In this document: positions 1 through 6,486 of the stretch, in pieces
How the letters are laid out: the number at the start of each line of letters is the position of its first letter
Numbering within the stretch: the first letter of the stretch is position 1
From: JBCDCU01 sp039180865
Lineage (GTDB): Bacteria > Pseudomonadota > Alphaproteobacteria > Rhizobiales > JACESI01
Direction of reading: 5' to 3'
NCBI GenBank assembly: GCA_039180865.1
Contig: JBCDCZ010000083.1
Span: forward strand, 1 to 15,868
Length of the DNA stretch: 15,868 nt
Position numbers and translations under genes: made by a program
Notes under the pieces: model-generated
Database searches by the model: none
Told to the model about the DNA's origin: nothing
The model's input: only the letters and a program-made list of their open reading frames with translations

Positions 1-1
1 G

Positions 2-2068
2 AAAACCGGCACGGCCTCGTTGGAAGATGCCTTTGTCAAACTCCTGCCTGGCGGGGACGGGCGCAATCACCGAAAGACCCCCGTGATCCCGCCACGGCAG
101 GCGGATGGCGAAGAGCCGGCCATCGTCGCAAAGGGCCTGACCCGCCGGTTTGGTGATTTCACCGCCGTCAGCGATGTGAGCTTTGAAATCGAGCGTGGCG
201 AGATCTTCGGTTTTCTCGGATCGAATGGGTGCGGTAAGACGACGACGATGAAGATGCTGACAGGGCTGCTTCCGGCCTCTGAAGGCGAGGCGTATTTGTT
301 CGGAAAGCCGGTCGATGCGAATGATCTTGAGACCCGTAAGCGGGTCGGCTTCATGTCGCAGTCCTTCTCGCTTTACGGCGAATTGTCCGTGCGCCAGAAC
401 CTCGCGCTCCATGCGCGGCTCTTTCACCTCGACCCCGCGAAGATCAATGACCGCATCGACGCCCTCGTCGACCGGTTTGGGCTCGAAGATCATTTGAACG
501 CGACAGCCTCGGACCTTCCTCTTGGCATCCGGCAGAGATTGTCGCTTGCGGTTGCGATCATTCACGAGCCGGAAATGCTGATCCTCGATGAACCGACGTC
601 GGGTGTTGACCCGGTCGCGCGCGACGAATTCTGGGACATTCTGGTGGAACTCTCCAGAAACGAGAAGGTAACGATCTTTCTCTCGACCCACTTCATGACG
701 GAAGCGATGCGATGCGACCGGATCTCACTCATGCATGCTGGCGAGGTGCTGGTCTATGACACGCCGGAAAATCTCGCAAAAGCCAATGGCGCAACCAGCC
801 TCGAAGACTCCTTTATCGCTTACATTGCTGAGGCAAGCAAAGACGAACCCATTGCCGATGTGAGCGAACCAGAGGCATCCACCGCCGCGATGGCAGCAGA
901 AGAATCCGAACAGAAGAAGCGGGCGCGTAAACATGCGATGCGGTTCAGTCTTACCCGTCTTCTTGCCTACAGCTATCGGGAGATGAAGGAGGTTTTGCGG
1001 GACCCTGTGCGCCTAGCATTCTCCTTTGTTGGAAGCACGCTCCTTCTGATCGTGATCGCCTACGGCATTTCCTATGATGTGGAGGATCTCACTTTCGCGG
1101 CCTATGATCTCGATCAGACGCCGCAAAGCCGGAACTACATCGCCCAGATTTCCGGTTCGCGCTATTTTGTCGAAGCGCCGGAGGTTGAAAGCCTCAGGAA
1201 CCTTGAAGACCGAATGCGGGCAAATGACGTGACGATGGTCGTGGAAATCCCGCCGGATTTCGGACGTTCGCTCCTCAAAGGCCAGCCAACGACGGTTTCC
1301 GCCACAATCGACGGCGCCAACACGATGCGCGCCGGGACCATCGAAGGCTATGTGGTGGGCGGTCATGTGAGCTATCTCGATAACCTCGCGCGCACCAACG
1401 GGATCGATCCGGAAGGCGTGGAGTTCGTTGAGATCGAGCCGCGCTATGCTTTCAATCCGTCTTTTGAGAGCATTTACGCAATCGGTCCGGGATCACCGGC
1501 GATCCTCCTTCTGCTCTTTCCCTCAATTCTGATGGCGGTAAGCCTCGCGCGGGAAAAGGAGATCGGCACGATCACCAATTTCTATGTGACGCCGACAGGA
1601 CGATTTGAGTACCTCCTCGGGAAACAGCTTCCCTATATCGGGATTGGCGTGGTCAACTTCCTGATCCTGACGCTTGTGGTGATCGTGCTTCTCCAAGTGC
1701 CGCTCAAGGGGAGTTTCATCGGGCTTTTCATCGGCGCTGTTGGCTATGTGGCAGCCTCCACCGGCTTCGGCATTCTGGTCTCGACTATGACGCGTTCTCA
1801 GGTGGCTGCGGTGTTTGCAACGACCATTCTTGCGATGATGCCGACCATGCAGTTTTCAGGTTTCATCCAGCCGGTTTCAACCCTTGAAGGGGCAGGGCGG
1901 ATCATGGGCTCGCTGTGGCCGACGACCTATTACATGCATTTGAGTGTCGGAGCTTTCACCAAGGGGCTCGGACTTCCCGAACTCAGCCTCGATATCCTCG
2001 CGCTCTTTCTCTTCTGGCCCGCTTTCGTGATTTTCGCGGCCTGTTTTGTGAACAAGCAGGAGAAATGA
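2..2068 (+). CDS. RbbA/YhiH-like ABC exporter, ATPase-permease fusion (5' end outside window)
   Basis: This is the C-terminal part of an ABC exporter that fuses ATPase and membrane domains. The reading frame is open to the window edge, and its first residues (KTGTASLEDAFVKLL) match the usual tail of an ABC ATPase domain, so a first ATPase domain probably lies upstream, as in RbbA/YhiH (about 900 residues with two ATPase domains). The TTG at 20 is therefore not taken as a start. The complete second ATPase has Walker A GSNGCGKTTT (218-247), a non-canonical signature LPLGIRQRL (515-541), Walker B LILDEPTSGVDP (about 578-613) and an H-loop STHF near 683. After a linker come one membrane helix, an extracytoplasmic domain and about five more helices, with the ABC-2 motif AREKEIGTI near 1545. 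The stop lies 4 bases before the partner permease. RbbA is described as a ribosome-associated ATPase in E. coli, but the ABC-2 exporter architecture suggests export here; the substrate is unknown. Confidence 0.9.
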   Translation, partial: KTGTASLEDAFVKLLPGGDGRNHRKTPVIPPRQADGEEPAIVAKGLTRRFGDFTAVSDVSFEIERGEIFGFLGSNGCGKTTTMKMLTGLLPASEGEAYLFGKPVDANDLETRKRVGFMSQSFSLYGELSVRQNLALHARLFHLDPAKINDRIDALVDRFGLEDHLNATASDLPLGIRQRLSLAVAIIHEPEMLILDEPTSGVDPVARDEFWDILVELSRNEKVTIFLSTHFMTEAMRCDRISLMHAGEVLVYDTPENLAKANGATSLEDSFIAYIAEASKDEPIADVSEPEASTAAMAAEESEQKKRARKHAMRFSLTRLLAYSYREMKEVLRDPVRLAFSFVGSTLLLIVIAYGISYDVEDLTFAAYDLDQTPQSRNYIAQISGSRYFVEAPEVESLRNLEDRMRANDVTMVVEIPPDFGRSLLKGQPTTVSATIDGANTMRAGTIEGYVVGGHVSYLDNLARTNGIDPEGVEFVEIEPRYAFNPSFESIYAIGPGSPAILLLLFPSILMAVSLAREKEIGTITNFYVTPTGRFEYLLGKQLPYIGIGVVNFLILTLVVIVLLQVPLKGSFIGLFIGAVGYVAASTGFGILVSTMTRSQVAAVFATTILAMMPTMQFSGFIQPVSTLEGAGRIMGSLWPTTYYMHLSVGAFTKGLGLPELSLDILALFLFWPAFVIFAACFVNKQEK

Positions 2069-2072
2069 TGCC

Positions 2073-3197
2073 ATGTTTCGGATGATCGGCAACATCTACT
2101 GGCTCGGCACCAAGGAGCTGAGAAGCATCCTAACCGACGCTGTTTTGGTCGCCCTCATCGTGTGGTCGTTCAGTATGGCGATCTATACCGAGACGAGTGC
2201 AGTCGGAGAGACCGTCAACAATGCGTCGATTGCCTTCGTCGACGAGGACCGTTCGGCTCTTTCGCGGCGGATCATGACGAGCTTCTATCCACCTTATTTC
2301 AAAAAGCCTCGGGAAATCCCGGCTTCCGAGATGCAGGAAGCTCTGGAGCAGGCCCGCTTCATGTTCATCGTGGCAATCCCGCCGGAATTTGAAGCGGACA
2401 TTTTGCGCGGTCGGCAGCCCAGCCTTCAGATCAACATCGACGCGACGGCCGTCGAGCAGGCGAGCCTCGGGGCGGGCTATATTCAAAATATTGTTCTTGA
2501 TGAGGTGGCGCGCTCAGCATCGGATGTGACGGATCTCGAACTTCCCGTAAATCTGGAGATCAACCGCGCCTTCAATCCGAATGGCTCCCAGAAATGGTTC
2601 CACGCCATTGTCAGCCTGTTTGACCAGGTCTCCATGATCACGATTATCCTGACGGGCGCGGCACTCATCCGGGAACGTGAGCACGGCACGATTGAGCATT
2701 TGCTTGTGATGCCTTTGACCGCCTTCGAAATCGTGCTTGCGAAAGTCTGGGCAAACGGTCTTATCATTCTGATCGCTTTCTTTCTGTCATTGAGTGTTGT
2801 GGTCGAAGGCATTTTGGCGGTGCCGGTTGCGGGGTCGAAGGTGCTGCTCTTAACCGGCACCGTGATCTATCTTTTTGCAGCGGCAGCGATCGGGATTTTC
2901 CTCGCAACCGTTGCGCGGACGATGGCGCAATTCTCGTTGCTCGTCCTCATGACCATCATGCCGATGATCATGCTGTCAGGCGGGATGACGCCGATTGAAA
3001 GCCAGCCGGATATGATTCAGCCGATCACCTGGTTCCTGCCGTCGAGGCACTATATTGCGTTCTCGCAAGCCGTTGTCTTCCGCGGTGCCGGCTTTGATAT
3101 CGTCTGGCCGGAATTCCTCACCGTCGCATGCCTCGGGACTGCATTCTTTACTGCAAGCCTGCTCTTGTTCCGCAGCTCCATCAGCACGAGCAAGTAG
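2073..3197 (+). CDS. YhhJ-like ABC-2 type transporter permease
   Basis: This 374-residue inner-membrane protein resembles YhhJ, the permease encoded directly after RbbA in E. coli. It begins with a short cytoplasmic stretch containing LGTKELRSIL, a first membrane helix at about residues 24-40, a periplasmic domain to about residue 180 (with ASIAFVDEDRSALSRRI, the pattern of the ABC-2 membrane family), and then about five membrane helices. The ABC-2 signature REREHGTIEHLLVMPL sits near residues 200-215. The ATG at 2073 follows the upstream stop by 4 bases and has AGGAG at 2058-2062 inside the upstream gene, so the two are translationally coupled. It presumably pairs with the membrane half of the preceding protein to form the translocation channel; a HlyD-type adaptor would be expected upstream of the window. 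The substrate cannot be told from the sequence. Confidence 0.9.
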   Translation: MFRMIGNIYWLGTKELRSILTDAVLVALIVWSFSMAIYTETSAVGETVNNASIAFVDEDRSALSRRIMTSFYPPYFKKPREIPASEMQEALEQARFMFIVAIPPEFEADILRGRQPSLQINIDATAVEQASLGAGYIQNIVLDEVARSASDVTDLELPVNLEINRAFNPNGSQKWFHAIVSLFDQVSMITIILTGAALIREREHGTIEHLLVMPLTAFEIVLAKVWANGLIILIAFFLSLSVVVEGILAVPVAGSKVLLLTGTVIYLFAAAAIGIFLATVARTMAQFSLLVLMTIMPMIMLSGGMTPIESQPDMIQPITWFLPSRHYIAFSQAVVFRGAGFDIVWPEFLTVACLGTAFFTASLLLFRSSISTSK

Positions 3198-3198
3198 G

Positions 3199-3222
3199 TT
3201 GGCAGAAAATGTCCGGTTTTGT
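3199..3222 (+). promoter_or_regulatory. Putative AraC-type operator, copy 1
   Basis: A 24-base element begins two bases after the permease stop: TTGGCA, five bases, then TGTCCGGTTTTGT. It agrees at 22 of 24 positions with 6332-6355, at the start of the araC-family gene. TGGCA and TGTCC start 10 bp apart, one helical turn, as expected for the two helix-turn-helix motifs of an AraC-type protein. Both copies point towards the gene on their right, here the lipoprotein hydrolase starting 101 bases further on. A weak promoter (TTGTGC 3219-3224, 16 bases, AACAAT 3241-3246) could overlap its end. Binding by the AraC protein is inferred only. Confidence 0.45.
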
Positions 3223-3233
3223 GCGCCTTTGAT

Positions 3234-3316
3234 CCTTGTCAACAATCCGCTTCACCCGTCTCCTGTTGGAGTTGCAAGGACAACCCTGGTTGTCTATCGC
3301 GCCAACAAGAGACGGG
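3234..3316 (+). promoter_or_regulatory. Structured mRNA leader that can mask the hydrolase ribosome-binding site
   Basis: The leader holds nested inverted repeats. 3255-3269 (CCCGTCTCCTGTTGG) pairs with 3302-3316 (CCAACAAGAGACGGG) at 14 of 15 positions, with one C/A mismatch. Inside the loop a second hairpin forms from GACAAC (3279-3284) and GTTGTC (3289-3294) around CCTG. The 3' arm of the outer stem covers the purine-rich GAGACGGG that would act as the ribosome-binding site for the GTG at 3324. An upstream segment, 3234-3243 (CCTTGTCAAC), can pair with 3271-3279 (GTTGCAAGG) with one bulged base; that pairing crosses the outer stem, so the two are alternatives or form a pseudoknot. I do not recognise a known riboswitch class. 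Confidence 0.45.
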
Positions 3317-3323
3317 ACCCGAT

Positions 3324-4487
3324 GTGAAACGGTTGGCACATTTAAGCGCGTTAGGCCTTCTCACGATAGCGCTTGCAGCGTGCGCGACTTTGCCAAAAAA
3401 TGTGATTGGCTTTGGTGAAGATGTCCTTCCATCTGCCATCCAATCCGGTGCTACAAAGCATAGGGTCTTTTTCGCCACGACGCGGGCGCGGTCTTCAGAA
3501 ACTGCCGAATTTTTTTCCGGTGAACGGGCTGAAGCATTGACGCTCGGTTATGTCGATGTGGCGGTTCCGGAAAACCACACGATCGGTCAGATAGAACGCC
3601 CGCCGGAAGGTGTTCCGGACCCTCAGAAACATTTTGTTGTCGCAGAACCCCGCCTCATCGACGCACAGGCTGCCTTCAAACAAGACCTCGAAAATCATCT
3701 GATAACGCTTGGAAAACCGGAAAAAAACGTTCTGGTTTTCGTTCATGGCTATAACACCAATTTTAGTTCGGCTCTTCTTCGCATCACGCAATTTGTTCAC
3801 GATACCGGCTTCGACGGTGTGCCGATCCTTTTCTCATGGGCATCGCGCGGCAAGGCTATTGATTATCTCTATGATCTGAATAGCGCGCTGCAGGCCCGGT
3901 TTTTTCTGCAGGATCTCGGATTGTTACTCGCTGATGCCGATGTCGACTATTTCAGCATCGTCGCCCATTCCATGGGAAACATCGTGACATTGGAGGCAAT
4001 GGCTCAGTTGGAGCGCCGTCCCGACTTCCAGCCAAAGGGGAAGTTGCGGGGCGTCATTCTCGCGGCGCCTGATGTGGATTTCGATCTCTTCGTCGAATAT
4101 GTCAAAGGGCTTCCGACGACGAAACGCTTTCTGCATGTTCTGATTTCCGACGACGATAAAGCCCTATCGCTTTCAAGACGGATTGCCGGAGGACTGGAGC
4201 GGGTCGGGTCGGCTGATCCTGAGCGCCTCGCTGCCCTCGGATTGAAAGTTCTGGACATTAGTGAAATCGACGACAAGAGCACCGCCAATCACAGCAAGTT
4301 TGCGGACTCACCAGCCATCGTTCAACTGATCGGTCGGGGCATCAAAGATGGCAATACGCTTTTGACCGCGACGAACACTGAACCGGCTGTCACGTCGCTT
4401 GCCGGAGGGATTTTCAGAAGCTTCAAGGCCATTCCCTCGGCGATCGGCGAAGGTGCGGGCGGCGGTGTTTTGGAGGTGGGGAACTGA
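3324..4487 (+). CDS. Lipoprotein alpha/beta hydrolase (DUF900 family)
   Basis: I place the start at the GTG at 3324, giving 387 residues, because the protein then opens with a textbook lipoprotein signal: basic VKR, a hydrophobic stretch, and the lipobox LAAC with Cys20 as lipidation site. Upstream in-frame codons back to 3219 give a cysteine-rich, non-signal-like peptide that runs through a structured leader. The rest is an alpha/beta hydrolase of the DUF900 type: strand and oxyanion region FVHGYNTNF (139-147), nucleophile elbow AHSMGN with Ser216, acid at Asp250 or Asp252 in APDVD, and His323 in NHSKF. Substrate unknown; an esterase or lipase-like activity anchored in the envelope is the family expectation. 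A hairpin terminator follows closely, so the gene is probably monocistronic or ends the unit. Confidence 0.88.
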   Translation: MKRLAHLSALGLLTIALAACATLPKNVIGFGEDVLPSAIQSGATKHRVFFATTRARSSETAEFFSGERAEALTLGYVDVAVPENHTIGQIERPPEGVPDPQKHFVVAEPRLIDAQAAFKQDLENHLITLGKPEKNVLVFVHGYNTNFSSALLRITQFVHDTGFDGVPILFSWASRGKAIDYLYDLNSALQARFFLQDLGLLLADADVDYFSIVAHSMGNIVTLEAMAQLERRPDFQPKGKLRGVILAAPDVDFDLFVEYVKGLPTTKRFLHVLISDDDKALSLSRRIAGGLERVGSADPERLAALGLKVLDISEIDDKSTANHSKFADSPAIVQLIGRGIKDGNTLLTATNTEPAVTSLAGGIFRSFKAIPSAIGEGAGGGVLEVGN

Positions 4488-4504
4488 AAAATGTCACTCA
4501 TTGT

Positions 4505-4536
4505 ACGGACCGGTCCTCTCCTCCCTTCCGGTCCGT
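4505..4536 (+). terminator. Rho-independent terminator after the hydrolase gene
   Basis: ACGGACCGG (4505-4513) and CCGGTCCGT (4528-4536) form a perfect 9-bp stem with a 14-base pyrimidine loop, followed by TTTCGTTTG. It lies 18 bases after the hydrolase stop. The tail is T-rich but interrupted and the loop is long, so it could also work as an RNA-processing or stabilising element, particularly as the next start codon is only 30 bases away. Confidence 0.65.
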
Positions 4537-4566
4537 TTCGTTTGTCATCGGAAAAGGGTATTCGAA

Positions 4567-4959
4567 ATGGAACATGCTAAAGAAAATGCTTTACTAGACA
4601 GACATCGACCGCTTTCTAGATCGCACTATTGGACCGTTCTGCGCAGCTTAATTGTGATCGGTTCGCTCCTTTGCGGGCCTTCGCTTTCTTATGCACAGAC
4701 CGACAATCCTGATGCGGATGAACGCATTATCTTCAAGGAGGTGGTGTGCAAGGACGTCATGGGGCAATCCGGTGAAGACCGGGACCGAACGATTTCGTTC
4801 TTACATGGATTTGTAATGGGTGGCGCTGATCGTGGCGAAGTCACCATCGCTGAGATCATCGACGTCGAAAGCGTATTCATCGACATGTGCCTGGATAACC
4901 CGACCGACCTTGTGTTGGATGTGATGCGAACCGCCCATGGTGTCCGCAATGACCAATGA
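4567..4959 (+). CDS. HdeA-like small periplasmic protein
   Basis: A 130-residue exported protein. The ATG at 4567 has AAAGGG about 8 bases upstream; it gives an N-terminal region of 24 residues, a hydrophobic core (LIVIGSLLCGPSL) and a likely cleavage after SYA at residue 43. The mature part of about 87 residues has just two cysteines, Cys61 and Cys108, in the contexts VVCKDVMG and DMCLDNP, with FLHGFVMGG between them. This matches the pattern of the HdeA/HdeB family, acid-activated periplasmic chaperones whose two cysteines form one disulfide. Family members outside enterobacteria are common and their role is less clear, so acid protection is an inference. The in-frame codons before 4567 run through the terminator and are unlikely to be translated. 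Confidence 0.7.
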   Translation: MEHAKENALLDRHRPLSRSHYWTVLRSLIVIGSLLCGPSLSYAQTDNPDADERIIFKEVVCKDVMGQSGEDRDRTISFLHGFVMGGADRGEVTIAEIIDVESVFIDMCLDNPTDLVLDVMRTAHGVRNDQ

Positions 4960-4969
4960 TGCGAGTGGC

Positions 4970-5308
4970 ATGTTGACACGCAGAGGATTCCTGGTTGGAT
5001 TTTGCGCCGTTATCTGCACGACCAGTGCATTTGGTGGGATCGACGGCCAAGCCGATAGGCCTTCTGAAAAGACGGAAATCAAGCAGAAAGCTGTTCGGCG
5101 TGGTGAAGGATTTGTTGTCGCCCAAGCGCGCCCGCGAGGGGGACCGCGCCCGATCCGCGCGCGTGGGCACAGGGTTCACAGCAGGCGCGCCGGGACGGCT
5201 TTCCGCCGGCGCCATCGCGCAAGAGTTATCTATGGCAGGCATCATCATATTCACCGCCCGCCACACATTCATCGGCCACCGCCAATTTCGCGTTATCGCA
5301 GGTGGTGA
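4970..5308 (+). CDS. Small Tat-exported Arg/His/Pro-rich protein
   Basis: A 112-residue protein read from the ATG at 4970, preceded by GAGTGG. It starts MLTRRGFLVGF, a close fit to the twin-arginine motif (S/T)RRxFLK, followed by a hydrophobic stretch CAVICTTSAFG, so export by the Tat pathway is likely. The mature part is very basic and ends in a His/Pro-rich tail with the repeat IHRPP twice, a candidate for metal binding. In-frame ATGs at 4937 and 4949 would overlap the HdeA-like gene and move the twin arginines inward; they cannot be excluded. The gene follows the HdeA-like one by 10 bases and is probably co-transcribed. I do not recognise a family. The last 16 bases overlap the end of the convergent araC-family gene. 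Confidence 0.6.
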   Translation: MLTRRGFLVGFCAVICTTSAFGGIDGQADRPSEKTEIKQKAVRRGEGFVVAQARPRGGPRPIRARGHRVHSRRAGTAFRRRHRARVIYGRHHHIHRPPHIHRPPPISRYRRW

Positions 5309-6360
5309 TTGTCCGGCTGGTATGATTGTTTTCTGAAGGCCGATGGACTGAGCCCGGTCCAGCGCTTGAAAGCGCGCCGGAAAGCACGGTCATCGGAAAA
5401 GCCGACAAGCGGAGCTATTGCCTCGACCGGTGCGGTGTCTTCCTTGAGGAGCGCTTCCGCCAAGGAACGCCTTACTCCGACGATCATCGCGCTGACTGTT
5501 GTCCCGTGTTCTGCGGCAATTCTCTGCGCAGTGCGCTGACTGCAATTTGCCCGGTCGTAAACGGCCTCCGTTCGAAAGTCTCCTGATGCGGCTGCTTCGG
5601 CGACCGCGTCACGCAGGCGGATGTACTGCGGACTATGTTGTTCGCCATGGAGGCGTTCAACCATCAGGGCAAAATGGCGCTCTACGAATTCAAAAAGAGT
5701 AGGCTCGGCGCTCTGGACCTGCTGCCCGAGTGTGGACTTTCGATAGAAGATTGCTGTCCTTGAGCGATTAAATGCAACTGGACATTTGAAAAAGCCTTCA
5801 TAGTTTTCCACCCGACCGAGTGGGCCGTAGGCGATTTCAACGCGCAGAGGAGGCTCTGAAATGCAGAGGATTTCCCGCACCATCCGGACAGTTAAGGCTG
5901 CGCCAACCTCCGATACGCGTCCTTCATCGATCTCATCGTTCGGATGATAAGCCTCAATCCAGGCTTCTTCTTCCATCTCGTAAAAGCCTAAGTGAAGACG
6001 GTCGCCGATATGGCGTTTGTTTTTCGCTAAAAACCGCAAGGCTTCCCGCAGGTTCGGCGCAAATCGCAGACCTTCAGCGAGCCCGCATAAGGCTATAAAA
6101 GGCGCGCCACGCGCGGCTTCAAGCGGGAGGTTTGCGCTCGTGCCCACCTTCTTTAAAAGCGCGAGCCAGATGTAGTTTGGGATGCGGTCGTCAAGGCGCG
6201 CATTCGGGTCACCAAGATCACGGCGGTCAAGCCCGGTCGCAGTCTCGATCTCTTCGATGGTCAGCCCCTTTGAGAGCGCGAATGCAACGGTGGTAGCGGT
6301 CACCGACATGTGGTGCCGTCGGCCAGGCACATTGGCAAAAACTGTCCGGTTTTGTTCCAT
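5293..6360 (-). CDS. AraC-family transcriptional regulator with arabinose-binding-like N-terminal domain
   Basis: A 355-residue regulator from the ATG at 6360, or 338 residues from the ATG at 6309. An N-terminal ligand domain of the Arabinose_bd type (about residues 18-205, starting MSVTATTVAFALSKGL) is followed by a C-terminal AraC helix-turn-helix pair (about 260-348), with the typical PVEAIAPLVGFSDDRAFRRAFKRWTGLSPSAFR ending split over both helices. The upstream start has a better ribosome-binding site (ACAGGA about 8 bases before), whereas the downstream start fits the family N-terminus exactly and would leave the 24-base repeated element in front of the gene. It is divergent from the RND/PhlG-like operon, the usual position for its regulator; the ligand may be a substrate of that operon. 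Converges with the small Tat protein gene with a 16-base overlap. Confidence 0.88.
   Translation of the reverse strand: MEQNRTVFANVPGRRHHMSVTATTVAFALSKGLTIEEIETATGLDRRDLGDPNARLDDRIPNYIWLALLKKVGTSANLPLEAARGAPFIALCGLAEGLRFAPNLREALRFLAKNKRHIGDRLHLGFYEMEEEAWIEAYHPNDEIDEGRVSEVGAALTVRMVREILCISEPPLRVEIAYGPLGRVENYEGFFKCPVAFNRSRTAIFYRKSTLGQQVQSAEPTLFEFVERHFALMVERLHGEQHSPQYIRLRDAVAEAAASGDFRTEAVYDRANCSQRTAQRIAAEHGTTVSAMIVGVRRSLAEALLKEDTAPVEAIAPLVGFSDDRAFRRAFKRWTGLSPSAFRKQSYQPDNHHLR
6332..6355 (+). promoter_or_regulatory. Putative AraC-type operator, copy 2
   Basis: The second copy of the 24-base element (TTGGCA, five bases, TGTCCGGTTTTGT), differing from 3199-3222 at two positions. It lies 131 bases before the RND adaptor start and in the same orientation relative to it as copy 1 is to the hydrolase. 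It overlaps the first codons of the araC-family gene if the 6360 start is used, or lies 22 bases ahead of it if the 6309 start is used; either place would allow autoregulation. The two mismatches change amino acids in the araC reading frame, which argues for conservation of DNA rather than protein. A shorter similarity follows both copies (TCCTTGTCA at 3233, TCCTGTCA at 6365). Confidence 0.45.
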
Positions 6361-6486
6361 CGCGGTCCTGTCAGCCTCAGCGAGCGGCCGATAACGTAAT
6401 CGTGGTGCGGTCCGCCTTCACTTTCTAGACACTCACGGATCCGCCGATCAACGTTTTGCCGTTCAACAAAAAGTCAGCGATGTCCC
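6361..6486. promoter_or_regulatory. Divergent intergenic region between araC-family gene and RND operon
   Basis: This 126-base gap must carry the promoter of the RND operon and, in the other direction, that of the regulator. I see no convincing -35/-10 pair. It holds two small similar palindromes, GCGG-T-CCGC (6407-6415) and CGGATCCG (6436-6443), each followed by CC, about 29 bases apart; their meaning is uncertain. No good ribosome-binding site precedes the adaptor ATG at 6487. Confidence 0.4.

Noticed and set aside
1013..1366. Minus-strand open frame of 117 codons within the ABC exporter gene
   Set aside because: It lies antisense inside a well-supported coding gene and shows no domain or signal; a codon-bias shadow. 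The same applies to the many antisense frames in the pump, symporter and MOSC genes.
3219..3323. N-terminal extension of the lipoprotein hydrolase
   Set aside because: It would bury the lipoprotein signal behind 35 unrelated residues and overlaps the structured leader; the GTG at 3324 explains the protein better.
4995..5336. Alternative plus-strand frame of 113 codons overlapping the Tat peptide gene
   Set aside because: No signal peptide or recognisable start; the overlapping frame has a clear twin-arginine signal.
5309..5702. Plus-strand frames opposite the C-terminal half of the araC-family gene
   Set aside because: The minus-strand frame encodes a complete AraC helix-turn-helix domain, so these are shadows.
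6407..6443. Two similar small palindromes (GCGGTCCGC and CGGATCCG) in the araC/RND gap
   Set aside because: Short and G+C-rich, so likely by chance; noted only within the intergenic feature.
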